Below, one piece after another: positions 53,501 to 62,641 of a DNA stretch of 64,000 bases. The stretch spans positions 296,344-360,343 of the forward strand of contig BCKE01000033.1 of the NCBI GenBank assembly GCA_001600495.1, in the 5' to 3' direction. Each line of letters starts with the position of its first letter. The stretch's first letter is position 1. Source of the stretch: Pilasporangium apinafurcum. Its lineage: Eukaryota; Oomycota; Peronosporomycetes; Pythiales; Pythiaceae. The translations under genes were made by a program, and so were the position numbers. The notes beneath the pieces were generated by a model. That model was not told the DNA's origin. It saw only the letters and a program-made list of their open reading frames with translations, and did no database searches.

Positions 53501-54291
53501 TCAATGTTCAAACAGTGCTTCTTCCAAAAATACTCGTTGATGTCGTCGTAGTTGCGTACATGCACATGCTCCAAATGCTTCCCCAAACTATTCTTGCGCT
53601 GCATGTTGCTGCATTCCTTCCATACTGGGCGAACGACCTGTCGGAGGTACCACCCTTCGCTTTGCTTATCCTGACCGAGTGGATCCCCGTTCAGTTTGAT
53701 GAGCATTTGGTGGTAGAGATAGCAGAGACATTCCGGCATGAGACGTAGATTGCCTGCTTCGCCCCAGATGAGCAGATACAGCATGAGCTCCATATGCAAT
53801 GGGTTCTTAAGGTTGCCTTGCTGTGGAGGCATATTGTACGAGATAGTCTTGACCTGTAGAAACTGACACCATTCCACGTAGTTGGATACGAGTTTTTTGT
53901 GCAGCTCCGCGATGTGATGTCCGGCGGGATCGTTCGGTTTCGACCGTGCCTTGTAGTTCGCAAGTAAGAGTAGTACATGCTCGCGCTGGTTGTCGACTGA
54001 TCCGGACTGGAAACCAAACTTGTTGTAGAGCACTTCGCAGCAAAAGTCGATTGAGATTTCGTCATCGAAATCGCCCTGCATGCCCCCACCCGTCATCGGA
54101 TTCGGGTGGTGATGGCCATTCGTTGAACCAACGACGTCCATCATGGAAAGTCGACCTGAGAATGTTTCGCGCGGGTCATGAGGCTGTTGATGCCCGAACT
54201 GCGCGGTGTTGCGCTTTCGGTCCGCATCGAGCTGGAAGTAATTGGAGCCAGCGCGTCGGCGGTCCTTACTTGCGGCGGAGGCGTGAGCCAT
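47551..54291 (-). CDS. 1,3-beta-glucan (callose) synthase fused to MFS sugar-porter module, 2246 aa
   Basis: Single uninterrupted exon. Residues ~75-210 are the FKS1_dom1 region (MELMLYLLIWGEAGNLRLMP). Membrane spans follow from ~300. The GT48 catalytic region includes YVRMHYGHPDIFDK (~1194) and GKGRDVALSQISMFEGKLANG (~1250), then REGHRMGQFMDFFRLNSMYY. GT48 enzymes polymerise UDP-glucose into wall 1,3-beta-glucan at the plasma membrane. After the usual C-terminal spans, ~1740-2170 forms a second multi-span unit with sugar-porter signatures: FIGRRLSVV (GRR loop), YEISTKELRGK (E-x(6)-RG) and FPESPYWIQERKGWEA (PESPRWL-like). There is no stop or likely intron between the parts, so the frame predicts one polypeptide. 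The last ~70 residues are basic and Arg/Asn-rich. Whether the porter module transports or only regulates is unknown. Confidence 0.93.
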   Translation of the reverse strand: MAHASAASKDRRRAGSNYFQLDADRKRNTAQFGHQQPHDPRETFSGRLSMMDVVGSTNGHHHPNPMTGGGMQGDFDDEISIDFCCEVLYNKFGFQSGSVDNQREHVLLLLANYKARSKPNDPAGHHIAELHKKLVSNYVEWCQFLQVKTISYNMPPQQGNLKNPLHMELMLYLLIWGEAGNLRLMPECLCYLYHQMLIKLNGDPLGQDKQSEGWYLRQVVRPVWKECSNMQRKNSLGKHLEHVHVRNYDDINEYFWKKHCLNIDVTVIGAELTKNHGKTYYEHRSIFTLVLNYYRIFQFNMMFLMVLTVLSFAVAISPSGGQIWFAQFERIGEVVEPYTERDLKLALISLVFAHALMAFLKCVLEACHGWHLLVSKESSESSSRSFNYGGALVLRMLWNGGFAGLFGLMIYEPLQYNKDTELLEQASVAAMGFIAPGGLVLLAQAFMPQLVMKTSAAKFIREGETCYVGRNMAPPMSYQIKYITFWMILFSLKAFVSYFILVRPLMLPSLAIYTMTMEYSSNVVSFHNMGVIFALWAPVVFIFNYDTQIYFTAFQASLGGIQGIMMKTGELHGIKEITKAFRVAPKLFDQKVVTNLARSNDAASDGSAAGYQSQMMLRFVVVWNEIVNSFREGDLVDDKEAAILQYDIQSSGDVFEPVFLSAGKLAEALEYTVRLAKEGKGDSQLNVYMMKKDCLSAVRSFYTAGMYVMEALLGSDDADVLDALRTIESIASSGKFMQTFDAKSLSQLRAVSMEFLEAVMDLPDPDTQSSHLASSRVHTMGVVRNFVTKMENLLNALRIFANRPELAAKFSNSKFCSSANGYVFASRGLVNLFHNDTAMGAATRAYLLMSLDKADAMPRVPEAQRRLGFFMKSLVMEIPQLTAIKEMHSFSVVTPFYSESVLTSLSELNNPLVNHPVFKKVEEAGKNITILKYLITIHPEEWDNFLERVDVSTAEEAQANYPLEIRLWASYRGQTLARTVQGMMLYEDAIKILHWLEIGSSPGKTAEEKQAQLEDMVRLKFSYICACQVYGKHRAEGKQQAEDIDYLLKTYPNLRVAYVDSINLEGGAKQFDSVLIKSEHGEIAEVYRYELPGDPILGEGKPENQNNALPFTRGEFVQTIDMNQQHYFEECLKMPQLLVTADLHPSKKPVSIIGMREHIFTGNASSLSKFKSWQELVFVTLSQRVLADPLYVRMHYGHPDIFDKLIALTRGGVSKASKSINLSEDVFAGFNATLRGGVVTHVEFMQCGKGRDVALSQISMFEGKLANGAGEMSLAREGHRMGQFMDFFRLNSMYYSHTGFYFATWMTIVTTYVYMYSKVYLALAGVQDQIVFNMNSTDIINMNVDNEFDTRVFTDLKAVLNTQFYIQAGTFLMLPLMMVYFGEGGLVRGMYRFIEMIITLGPAFFVFQVGTTMHYFDNNILHGGAKYQATGRGFKITRETMVLLYKAYAATHYRKAFELIGLCLVYLVFGNFYICQNEASANDDTFAQDYCETAQGYGVQTFSIWFIAVLWVVGPFMFNSDGLDWAKTKVDIALWAKWMFADEDFKDDDAANKGGWVGWWKDDLVQLHNSNMISRITVIIRESRHFLLMFYVSTLETEDVMYVAYTFGAAVATIVLLGFVHGIGLGMRSIAPVIRALIYFLILFGIVTAYFLAMWIVFDKTFKYSISLFFGYVAALYGINEMMKMWSFQHSSIASVVVFQQLQFLFDFVFCTGLLIPLLIMSCTPFLNVIQTRMMYNEGFSKVMSASSQYAFSLATFMGLLGGGGCGWLFYLMSTLEQSASFASYVVSYDGILSGNVGDGKTTFLFYGACVVGTIMAGFLNYFIGRRLSVVTGGLFSTLGMVAVCAKDDLRKTLLLPGIGLMGASLGILLPSLAIYIYEISTKELRGKTMLLLGVGFVGGGLMGGFFATVQQLGWIWQAFSATVIIAIITPAVNIFPESPYWIQERKGWEACEANLVILRRKPDVADELKMIREEETGGDGGGGGSSFKFLIGLFLMLVSSLSTGFLNAFVSYKASTLTDEEQMYVNSAALQLTGAVLSFFFIDKLDHKSVLFGTLIPVALCAGALGFNESSGFLDDMTDGDLYMSLIVMLLYFFLGLGTSATVWTACVGMFTTSGRAVSTIFLFIVFFGAPCGYVYMHTNESMTENEYFYLYALAGFCVVTMVLLLGAGTKKNGVICTREEMEKDRQKAQQRQRASSRTPGNARNRNMSRARSKSNVHGNGGPGRNYQMYESPANAHPPMGGVPL

Positions 54292-55148
54292 GACTCGTGC
54301 ACGTTGATCTATTCGACTATTTTATTACCTTACGCAGGAAGGTTTTCCTAGACACAGAAGAAAGTGAGAGTTGCTGCTGTTTCGTTAGCGCTGCTGCGTG
54401 GGGTTGCCGCTTTTTCCGCTCTGACTAACTGCCACGGCGTTCGCTCGCACAGCCCTCCCCTACAATCCTACCTTCTTCCTCCCCTGCACACATACGTAGG
54501 TATTTCTGACTCTTATGGTCGTCCCCCACCCCTTCACTTCCCAGCATACAAACAGTTAGTTCCCGTTTAAATTTATTAAAACGTTTCAATCAACAACAAA
54601 AAGACATCAAAATAAACTTAAAACAAAAGAAAAAGTTATTTTACAAGGCAACTACTCCGTTTCGATAGGACAACATAGCTACATGATCCCTAACCATCGA
54701 TGGTAAAAGCCCTTTCTGCAACGCCATCACAAATTGAGGATCTCCATCTGTTTTCGTCCGAGTTCTAGGAACGAGTGAGGTGGGGAGGTAGCCGGTCAAA
54801 TATCCACAGATAACTGGTGGAGAGAGCGGCCATCAGTGTAAAACCCATGCAATTACGCCCAGCGAACCCTCAATTTCTGCCGATATGCGTAAATGATCCA
54901 TCCAAGAAGGCAGCAACATTGCACGTTTCCAATAATGTCCAAGGTACTCTTTACTTTTTGCAACAGAACAATCTCGCTCATTTCCTTCAATTTGACGCAC
55001 AGGGTTTGTCGAAGCTATACCGCACTGGTAACGATCGCTGTCCCACATTAGTCGACAATTCGTTTTAATGGGTTAAATAGAAAAACCCGAAACGTTTTTC
55101 CCGATCAGATTAAACAGAACCACAACATACCGTTTTTCAGCCAATAAA
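54292..55148. other. Divergent upstream region of glucan synthase and codanin genes
   Basis: About 860 bp. AT-rich around 54565-54650; short frames show no family similarity. It should contain both promoters. No clear initiator-FPR match recognised. Confidence 0.5.
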
Positions 55149-58100
55149 ATGTCCGTGAAAAATAGTGTGTATGTATGTATTGTTTGTATCGATTTAGAAG
55201 GGGATCGTTTGAAAGTGCACCAAAAGGCGGGAAGGTTGCATCAGCAGTGGAAGGAAGCCATTTTGATGGGAACGACAGTAATGGATAAGGTGGGCTCAAT
55301 CACCACCACCATTCCCATGCATCAGGAGAAAGATCTGTGGGAGACCATCCGCACTCTCAACAACAACGATCTCCAGGAGATTCAGCATGCGATTAAACGC
55401 TCATACTCGATTGATGCGCCAGCGGAGGTCCCAGTAGCTCTTGGCAACAACCAGTTATGGCCGATTGACAAGTTGCTGCACGTCTTTCTCGACCATTTGC
55501 ATCAAATGGTACGCCACCATCAGGCACCAACCGTATCGAGCGTAACAAGCGACGTTCAGCCACTTCCTCCTAATTCTTCCGGCAGCACATCCAAGATGAT
55601 TGCAGCAGTTGGATTTGAGTTGCACGGCGAAGACTTTCCTTCATTGCCATCGAACAACAGCAAACCTGATATAAAATCAACTGCAAATATGCAGACACCA
55701 GCGGTGAGACCTATGAAGCGGCGGATCACCACCACGCTTTTGAAAAATCCAAGCGCAATTACTCGTCCCGTTCTACCTCAAGCCTGTCACATGACTACTC
55801 CAGTCCCTTCTTCGACGTGGCCGAAGCGCGATCTCCTCGAGCGTCGAATGATGGCGACTCCAGAACCACCACTTGCGCCTCAGTTGAAGCCTAAAGCATC
55901 ATCAGAACTACAAACTGACTCGCCAGTACATTTGAATCAGATATGGCCAAACCATTTACTTCATCAAACCAAACAGCCACAGATTTCGCCACCTTTAGAC
56001 AAGAAAGATCCCAGTACACTAGCATGCTCAAGCCCCTCACGCGTCTTGTCTAAGAATGCAGCGGATCCACCTCCGCTCCAAGTTCGTGTCAAGAAAAAGC
56101 AGTCGCGTAGAGTAGGAGTCACCCAATTAGCGGACCCTACAGCGCCATCAGTTGCAGTGAATCCCGAGATTTCACATGTGCAACCGATGCAGAAATTTAC
56201 AGTGAACCATTCTGCCGCTCGTCTTTATGGGTTCCTGATCAAGAACCGCTACGTGAACAATTCATGCTCAGAACTGCAGATGGTAATGAGTCTTTTGTAT
56301 CGCTCCGATTGCTGTGGATCCAATAATGGTGGGACCACACATTCTGTGGAGAATTGTGACGAACCGAATGAGTTCTGTTCGCGGAAACACTCTTTGGAGT
56401 TTGCAGAGATCGTGTGTAATGAAATTGGAGTTATGCTAAGCCGCTTGGGTTCCGATTTGTTTGCCTTGATCCGAAAGAGTCTGCGTGATGCTGAAATATG
56501 TGCAGAATTACTAGACGAGTTACATGTAATCGCACAACGACAAGACGAGCTACGAGTCCAGGAAAGTGCAAGAATTGGCTGCAAACTCCCAATTGAACCA
56601 AAAGGTACGAGTTGTGCACTCTTTTGGCCAGCTTATATTTACTGACGTGTAGCTTTGCATCCATCCTGTAGATACCACCGTACGAGACTTTGCACTCCCA
56701 TTTTGTGAGGACGTTGATTCTCGATTGCATTATCGTAGTCCAACGGAGTCCTTGATGTTTACAAATCGTGAAAAAGTTCGCGATGGTTTTTTGAACCTCC
56801 TACGAAAGTTTCAAAAGCAACAACACAGTCTTCTTGGCATCGAAAACGCAAACATTGCAGCCACAGCAGTTGAAGCTGCAAGGAGTCTGCTTTCTACTGT
56901 GAGCGCGGAGAATCGGTGGTGGTTTGCCAAATTTTTTGTCATGGAGCTAATCCAGGTAGGATCAAATCCGTTTGGTGAAAGCGACAAGGATCTCGTTCGG
57001 CAGATCATGGAAGACAAACTTGTTGTGAAGAACCCAGATCGATTACGAAAGCTTCATCGTCGATTTTCGAGTCAAAAGCAATCCAATAAACAGCAATCCG
57101 GTCACAAGGGAACTAATTTGTCCAAATCCAGTGGGAATGCAAGCGATAATGGGCCCGCGAGGATCGACATCCATGTGAGCACACCAAGCTCAGGTACTGA
57201 TACTTTAAAGAACGTTTCTGTAGTGCTGGAGAGGATGCGTGGATATTTTGCGGAAAATCAGCTGTTCTTCTTTCATTTCTTGCACAGTTGTGACAGTTAT
57301 GAATTCTCTCAATTGGTGAAGCAACACCTAGATGGACAATTTTTTGCGATTTGGAAGCGTCCAGTGGCTTCTGATCCACGGAAAACATTCACAGATGTTG
57401 TGCTTAAACTTAAAGTTATAGCGAAATTTTTGGGATATCTCCGCTTTTCTCCGCAATGGCACAATTCATCAGCAATTGATCAATTGTCGCAGCAGAATGT
57501 TGCTTTCATGATCACCAAGAAGGAAGCCATCAGTACACTCGAGGCTACTGAACACTCGTCTGGCTTGGATGTCAAGAGTTTGCTTGAAGAAAGCATAATG
57601 ACATCGAAGATATCAAAATGCATCCCATGGTTACGTGACTACCTGTCCATGATGTCGTTGGACAAACTGTCAATCGATACGTCATATTTTAAGCAGCTTC
57701 TGCTGTTGTTAGAGCGGCTTTATCGCTCTCCTTGTCTTGACATGATGGGTGAAACGGGGCTGTATATTGGGCTGCAGATAGAACTCATCTTTCACAATCT
57801 CGGGTTGGATATCAGTGGATACTTTCGAAGCCACAGGTATCTTGGGCACCATCAAGATCTATTTCCGTCGAATAATATGCGTCATCAGTTTGAACAACAA
57901 TTGGCAACGGAGGATAACCGAGAGGACAACTTGCCGTTTTTGTGCAGCCAAGTATTTATCCAAAGTTGTTTGGGCGAATTGGAAGATCTTCGTGGCTTTA
58001 TTCAGACACGAGCAAATCCATCTCATCATATTTCGAGTGCAAGGCGTGGAATGGCTGCTACATTAAGCAATCATAAAGGAAATCCCATTCGAAAGCTACG

Positions 58101-59499
58101 CCCCTTGCAAGTGATGACAGAAGAAGAGATTGTCGAAGGGAACAATAAGGCCGTGAATCCGATCCCATCGTCTGCTGAAGGCAAGCTTTCTGAAGCCATT
58201 TTCAAAGTCCATCCTAACTTGAAAAATACGGTGGAGCATGTGGTTGATGCAGTCGCAACAAATGTGTGTGAACATGTGATGAAACATGTTGTCAGTCCCC
58301 GAGCAGATTTCCTTGTAGATTCATGTGCGGTAGAGAGCGGATGGGATGCCATCGACCGAGCGCCTGGAGTAAACCAGTCTGAAGCCGTGAGAGAAATGTT
58401 TCTTCAGCTTATGGACAATAAAGCGTCGTCAGCAATTAAAGAAACGTCTGCTGTTGCACTAGAGACAGCCTGTCGTTTGTGTGAGGAAAGAGTCCGTGGG
58501 TCACTCCATTTGTTGGTGCCTCCTTCTTCTCATCCAACACTTGTACAGTCGATTGTTTTGGTAGCCGTTAATCGAGCGCATGAGGCCATGAAGAACTTGG
58601 TTCCCAAAAGCACGCGAACAGAATTTGCGAAGCGAATTGCAACTCGTAAAAAAAGCATTGTAAAGGAAACATATCAGCCTGTCAATACCAAGAGCGACCC
58701 ATCAAATGAGCAGCCGCAAGAAGACCCTGTGGTTCGGGCGTTGTCTAATGTGTTCGACGACCACGCAGGGAAGGAGACGACGGATAAGGAGGAATATTTG
58801 ATTTCTATGAAACAAATCAGCGTGGAGATGTTCAGGACTCTTAATCGACCGAATTTAAATGTGGACAACTGGATAAAAATGGGAGTGACTCTATCGCGCC
58901 ATCTTCACAGCTTTAAGAAGAGTTGGAAGGCTTATGTGACTGAGGAGGAGGAGGCAGCTGCTGGAAGTGGACATTTGGATGACATGGTGCTTTGGGATCC
59001 AACGTGGCGTGTGATCTCGTGCTGTTTACGATTTGTTACAGGATTTTGGGTCTGTTTTGGCGAGTGTGTGCAGTTGGGGAAAGATCCCATGGAAGAACAG
59101 AGAGCCGAGCAAGTTTTGCAAGATGTGGTGAGCAAATTTACAGCTTTACTGCAAACAGTTGTGGAACTGTCGCTACCACATGCAGACAACGAGGTCGTTC
59201 TCTGTCGCCTCATCTCCATGGTGTTACGCGTAGTAACTCAAGGTCTCTTTTTACCACCCAACATTGTTGGTTCCAAAGCAATCTGGGACAAGCTAGATAG
59301 TGTGCATCGCTTTGCAGCGGATCCGATTGCGAGAATATTGATGACGCTGATGGATATTTTACCACCAGAGCTTTTAATCGATTGGTCACCGCTCACTATG
59401 ACCACACCTGACAAGAGACTTAACACAGAAGCACATAAGCAATTTTATCAAATTGTATGGGATCTTGTCGATTCAAGACACAAAACACCATCAGCGTGA
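55149..59499 (+). CDS. CDAN1: Codanin-1 homologue, 2 exons, 1427 aa
   Basis: Codanin-1 in animals binds histone chaperone ASF1 and controls histone supply; it is mutated in congenital dyserythropoietic anaemia. Exons: 55149-56604 and 56672-59499; the 67-bp intron (GTACGA...CTGTAG) gives IEPKDTTVRDFALPF. Matching blocks include FTNREKVRDGFLNLLRKF, FFFHFLHSCDSYEFSQLV, DVVLKLKVIAKFLGYLRFSP, DVKSLLEES...CIPWLRDYL, LLLLLERLYRSP and NTVEHVVDAVATNVCEHVMK, in the same order as animal codanin-1. The N-terminal third is Pro/Ser-rich with GEDFPSL, reminiscent of the LEEFPP-type segment of codanin. Length is close to the animal protein (~1230 aa). The first exon's start is uncertain: ATG 55149 is used, but a downstream ATG at 55267 is possible. 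Confidence 0.78.
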
Positions 59500-60268
59500 T
59501 AGGGAAGTGCAATTTTGAAGATACACGTAAAGTAAACCAATAGATTTCAATACTACAGTATATATGTAATCACTATGTTCATGTCAATTGCAGTTCTACG
59601 ACAACATACAACCCATGATTTCCACGAAATGCAGTCTCAAAATCACCAAGTGATGCTGCTATGTGACATGGTGTATTTGTCGCCATTCTGTTCCATCGGT
59701 GGTTGTTTTCAACGTAGCGATTCGACTTGCGTAAGATGTTTCAACCACTCGATCTCTAATATCAAATAAATAATTCCGGTTCCGAAGGACAACAACGATT
59801 AATGTAGCTTGATTGAGATAGAAACAAAGATCCCTCGACTCTAAAAACAAAAACAGCTAAGTATGACGTGTTTCACGAAAGGACGAGATGGCGACATGGT
59901 GTTGAACTGCCCTACCTATTGCGTCTACATTGGCGAGTGCTCATTTGTGTAGGACAGAACGTGTTAGCACGCTGAGACACTTCAATTACCGTGAATGTCC
60001 ATGTGGAAAACAGACTGCGTTTTCTGTTACTGAAATGAATGGTATATCGGCAAATCCATCCGTACGTGTCCTTGATGACTAATGACCAAACAAACGATAA
60101 AAAGAGAATTGTTGCAAGCAGAGTCAACAGTATAGCATGTGTAATGTAAAAGTACTCATAGAAGAACGTGACTGTAATGCAATTGTTGACACATACCAAT
60201 ACATTAACAATTTATGGGAATAAAACTCACGATGGTAAGAAATTTACATTCAAATCAATTTAATTCGC
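59500..60268. other. Convergent 3' region of codanin and Hsp78 genes
   Basis: About 770 bp. A minus-strand frame at 59912-60199 contains a hydrophobic stretch (THAILLTLLATILFLSFVW) but has no usable upstream ATG, and another lies at 59659-59850. No convincing splice model joins them into a gene, and the strand is already occupied by Hsp78's 3' end upstream. Treated as noncoding. Confidence 0.4.
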
Positions 60269-62641
60269 TCATTCCACTATCAATGGCTTCGCACGTTGTT
60301 GATCCCGCACCAGCTCTTCGTCGTATCGGGGATTCATCTTCACATGCAGCGTGTCGCCCGCCGAGACAGCACCCTCCAGCAACTTGAACGCCATAGGATT
60401 GAGAACTTCATGTTGTATGAGCCGCTTCAGTGGTCGTGCGCCATACTGTGGACTGTATCCGGTTTCTGCCAGCCATGTCTTGGCTTCTTCATCCACCTTC
60501 ATCGTAATTTCTTTTTCTTCCAATAGTGCATCCACTTCCTTCAATTGCAAATCCACAATCCCGCGAATATCCTCACGACGCAGGCGGTTGAAAAGCACCA
60601 GCTCATCAATACGATTGAGAAATTCCGGTGCATAATAGCCACGAACGACGCTCAGCACTTCTGCTTCGGCAAATGAGCTAGGTGAACCCTCGGGAAGACC
60701 TGCAAGGATATCGGAGCCGAGATTGCTCGTCAAAATAATCACCGTGTTGCGGAAATCCACTAATCTACCCTGAGAATCTGTGAGCCGTCCTTCATCCAGC
60801 ACTTGCAGCAGAATGTTGGAGACATCGCGATGAGCCTTTTCAAACTCATCAAACAACACCACTTGATATGGCCGACGTCGAATTGCTTCAGTGAGAGTGC
60901 CGCCTTCTTCATACCCAACATATCCTGGTGGTGCACCTACCAGTCGGCTCACACTGAACTTTTCCATGTACTCCGACATGTCAATACGCGTTAGAGCCTG
61001 TGGAGTCTGAAAAAGAAATTCCGAGAGTGCTTTCGTCAACTCTGTTTTACCCACACCTGTCGGTCCAAGTAGCATGAACACTCCCAACGGACGGTTGTGC
61101 GCATGCAGCCCTGCACGAGCGAGACGAACACAATTGCTCACAGCTTGCACAGCCTCTTGCTGTCCAATGACACGCTGATTCAGAAAATCCTCCATTTTCA
61201 GGAGGCGCTGTTTTTCTCCTGCCATCAATGTTGAGGCTGGGATTCCAGTTGCCTGTGCTACCACCTCAGCTACATGGTCACCCGTTACAGCGTCGCCTAA
61301 CACAGACTTTGTCGCCGATTTCACAGCTGACCCTGCTTCTCCTTGCTCCTGCTCTTCTTGAGCAACCTGTGCCTCCAATTTTGGAATGATAGAATGCAAT
61401 AACTCGCCTGCACGCGCAAAATTCCCATTGTTTTGCGTAGTGATAAGCTCTCTGCGCGCTTCTTCGAGTTTTCGTTTATTCTCCTTCATCTCTTCCAGCT
61501 TATCTTTTTCAGTATTCCACTCGTCCATCAGCGTCTGCAATTCCTTATTCGCCTTCTCGACCTCTTGTTCAAGCAATGCCATGCGTTTCTTGGACGCAGC
61601 GTCCGTTTCTTTCCGAAGTGCTTCGATTTCGATACGCCGCAAGATGATCTCCCGGTCGAGCTTATCAATTGGTTCAGGTTTACTTTCCTGCTGAAGACGA
61701 AGACGCGAAGCAGCTTCGTCCATCAGATCAATTGCTTTGTCGGGCATTTTCCTCTCCATCAAATAACGATTTGCTAGTGTTGCGGCAGTGACCAACGCGT
61801 TATCGGCAATCCGCACGCCATGATGCACTTCATACTTCTCTTTCAATCCTCGTAAAATGGTGACGGTATCTTCCACACTTGGTTCCGGTACCAACACAGA
61901 CTGAAAGCGACGAGCCAGCGCCGCATCTTTTTCAATGTACTTGCGATATTCGTCCAACGTGGTGGCGCCCATGCAATGCAAAGTACCTCTGGCCAACGCT
62001 GGTTTGAGCATATTTGCAGCATCTACGGACCCTTCACTACCGCCTGCCCCCACTAGTGTATGCAATTCGTCGATGAACAAAATCACTTCGCCTTGGCTTT
62101 CATCCACATCCTTCAGCACCGCCTTCAAGCGCTCTTCAAATTCACCACGGAATTTTGCACCGGCTACAAGTGCTGCCAAATCCAATGATACTACGCGCTT
62201 GTTCTTGATGCTCTCTGGTACCTCTCCTGTAAAATGTAGATTCATGTCAGGTACTAGACAACGAACAGCTGCAAGGATACATACGCATTACAACATACCG
62301 AGTGCGATTCGCTGCGCCAGCCCTTCAGCGATTGCTGTCTTCCCGACGCCTGGTTCGCCGATCAGCACGGGATTATTCTTTGTCCGTCGAGACAAAATTT
62401 GTACGGCGCGTCGAATCTGCTCCTCTCGGCCGATGACAGGGTCAAGTTTTCCATTACGCGCAATCTCAGTCAGGTCTCGACCATACTTCAGCAAACTCTC
62501 ACCGCGCGGAACGTTCTCTGGATTAATCCACGGCTGCTGCGGTCGCCCGCCCAATCCCATGGAGGCGAAACTGCGTTGCCACGTCGATACGGATGGTCTG
62601 AGCAGAGCTCGTCGATGACTACGACCAACAAGTGCGAGCAT
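60269..62641 (-). CDS. HSP78: Mitochondrial Hsp78/ClpB disaggregase, 2 exons, 766 aa
   Basis: Hexameric AAA+ chaperone that extracts proteins from aggregates with Hsp70. Exons: 62641-62299 and 62226-60269; the 72-bp intron (GTATGT...TTTACAG) joins [15 protein letters not shown], exactly as in ClpB. The N-terminus ([20 protein letters not shown]) is Arg/Ser-rich and amphipathic, a mitochondrial presequence. The Clp N-domain is absent, as in yeast Hsp78. NBD1: GEPGVGKT (~95-102) and [14 protein letters not shown]. The middle coiled-coil domain (~310-430) with [19 protein letters not shown] places it in the ClpB/Hsp104 group, not ClpA. NBD2: [12 protein letters not shown] (~500), [20 protein letters not shown] and [11 protein letters not shown] sensor-2. 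All ATPase motifs are intact. Confidence 0.95.

Noticed and set aside
59912-60199. Hydrophobic minus-strand frame that might be a small membrane protein
   Set aside because: No in-frame ATG upstream, and the only upstream space on that strand is the Hsp78 coding end, so no first exon can be placed.
62227-62298. GTATCCTT inside the Hsp78 intron as a possible U12 donor
   Set aside because: The intron has a good GTATGT donor and TTTACAG acceptor that restore a perfect ClpB sequence; using GTATCCTT would retain an in-frame stop.
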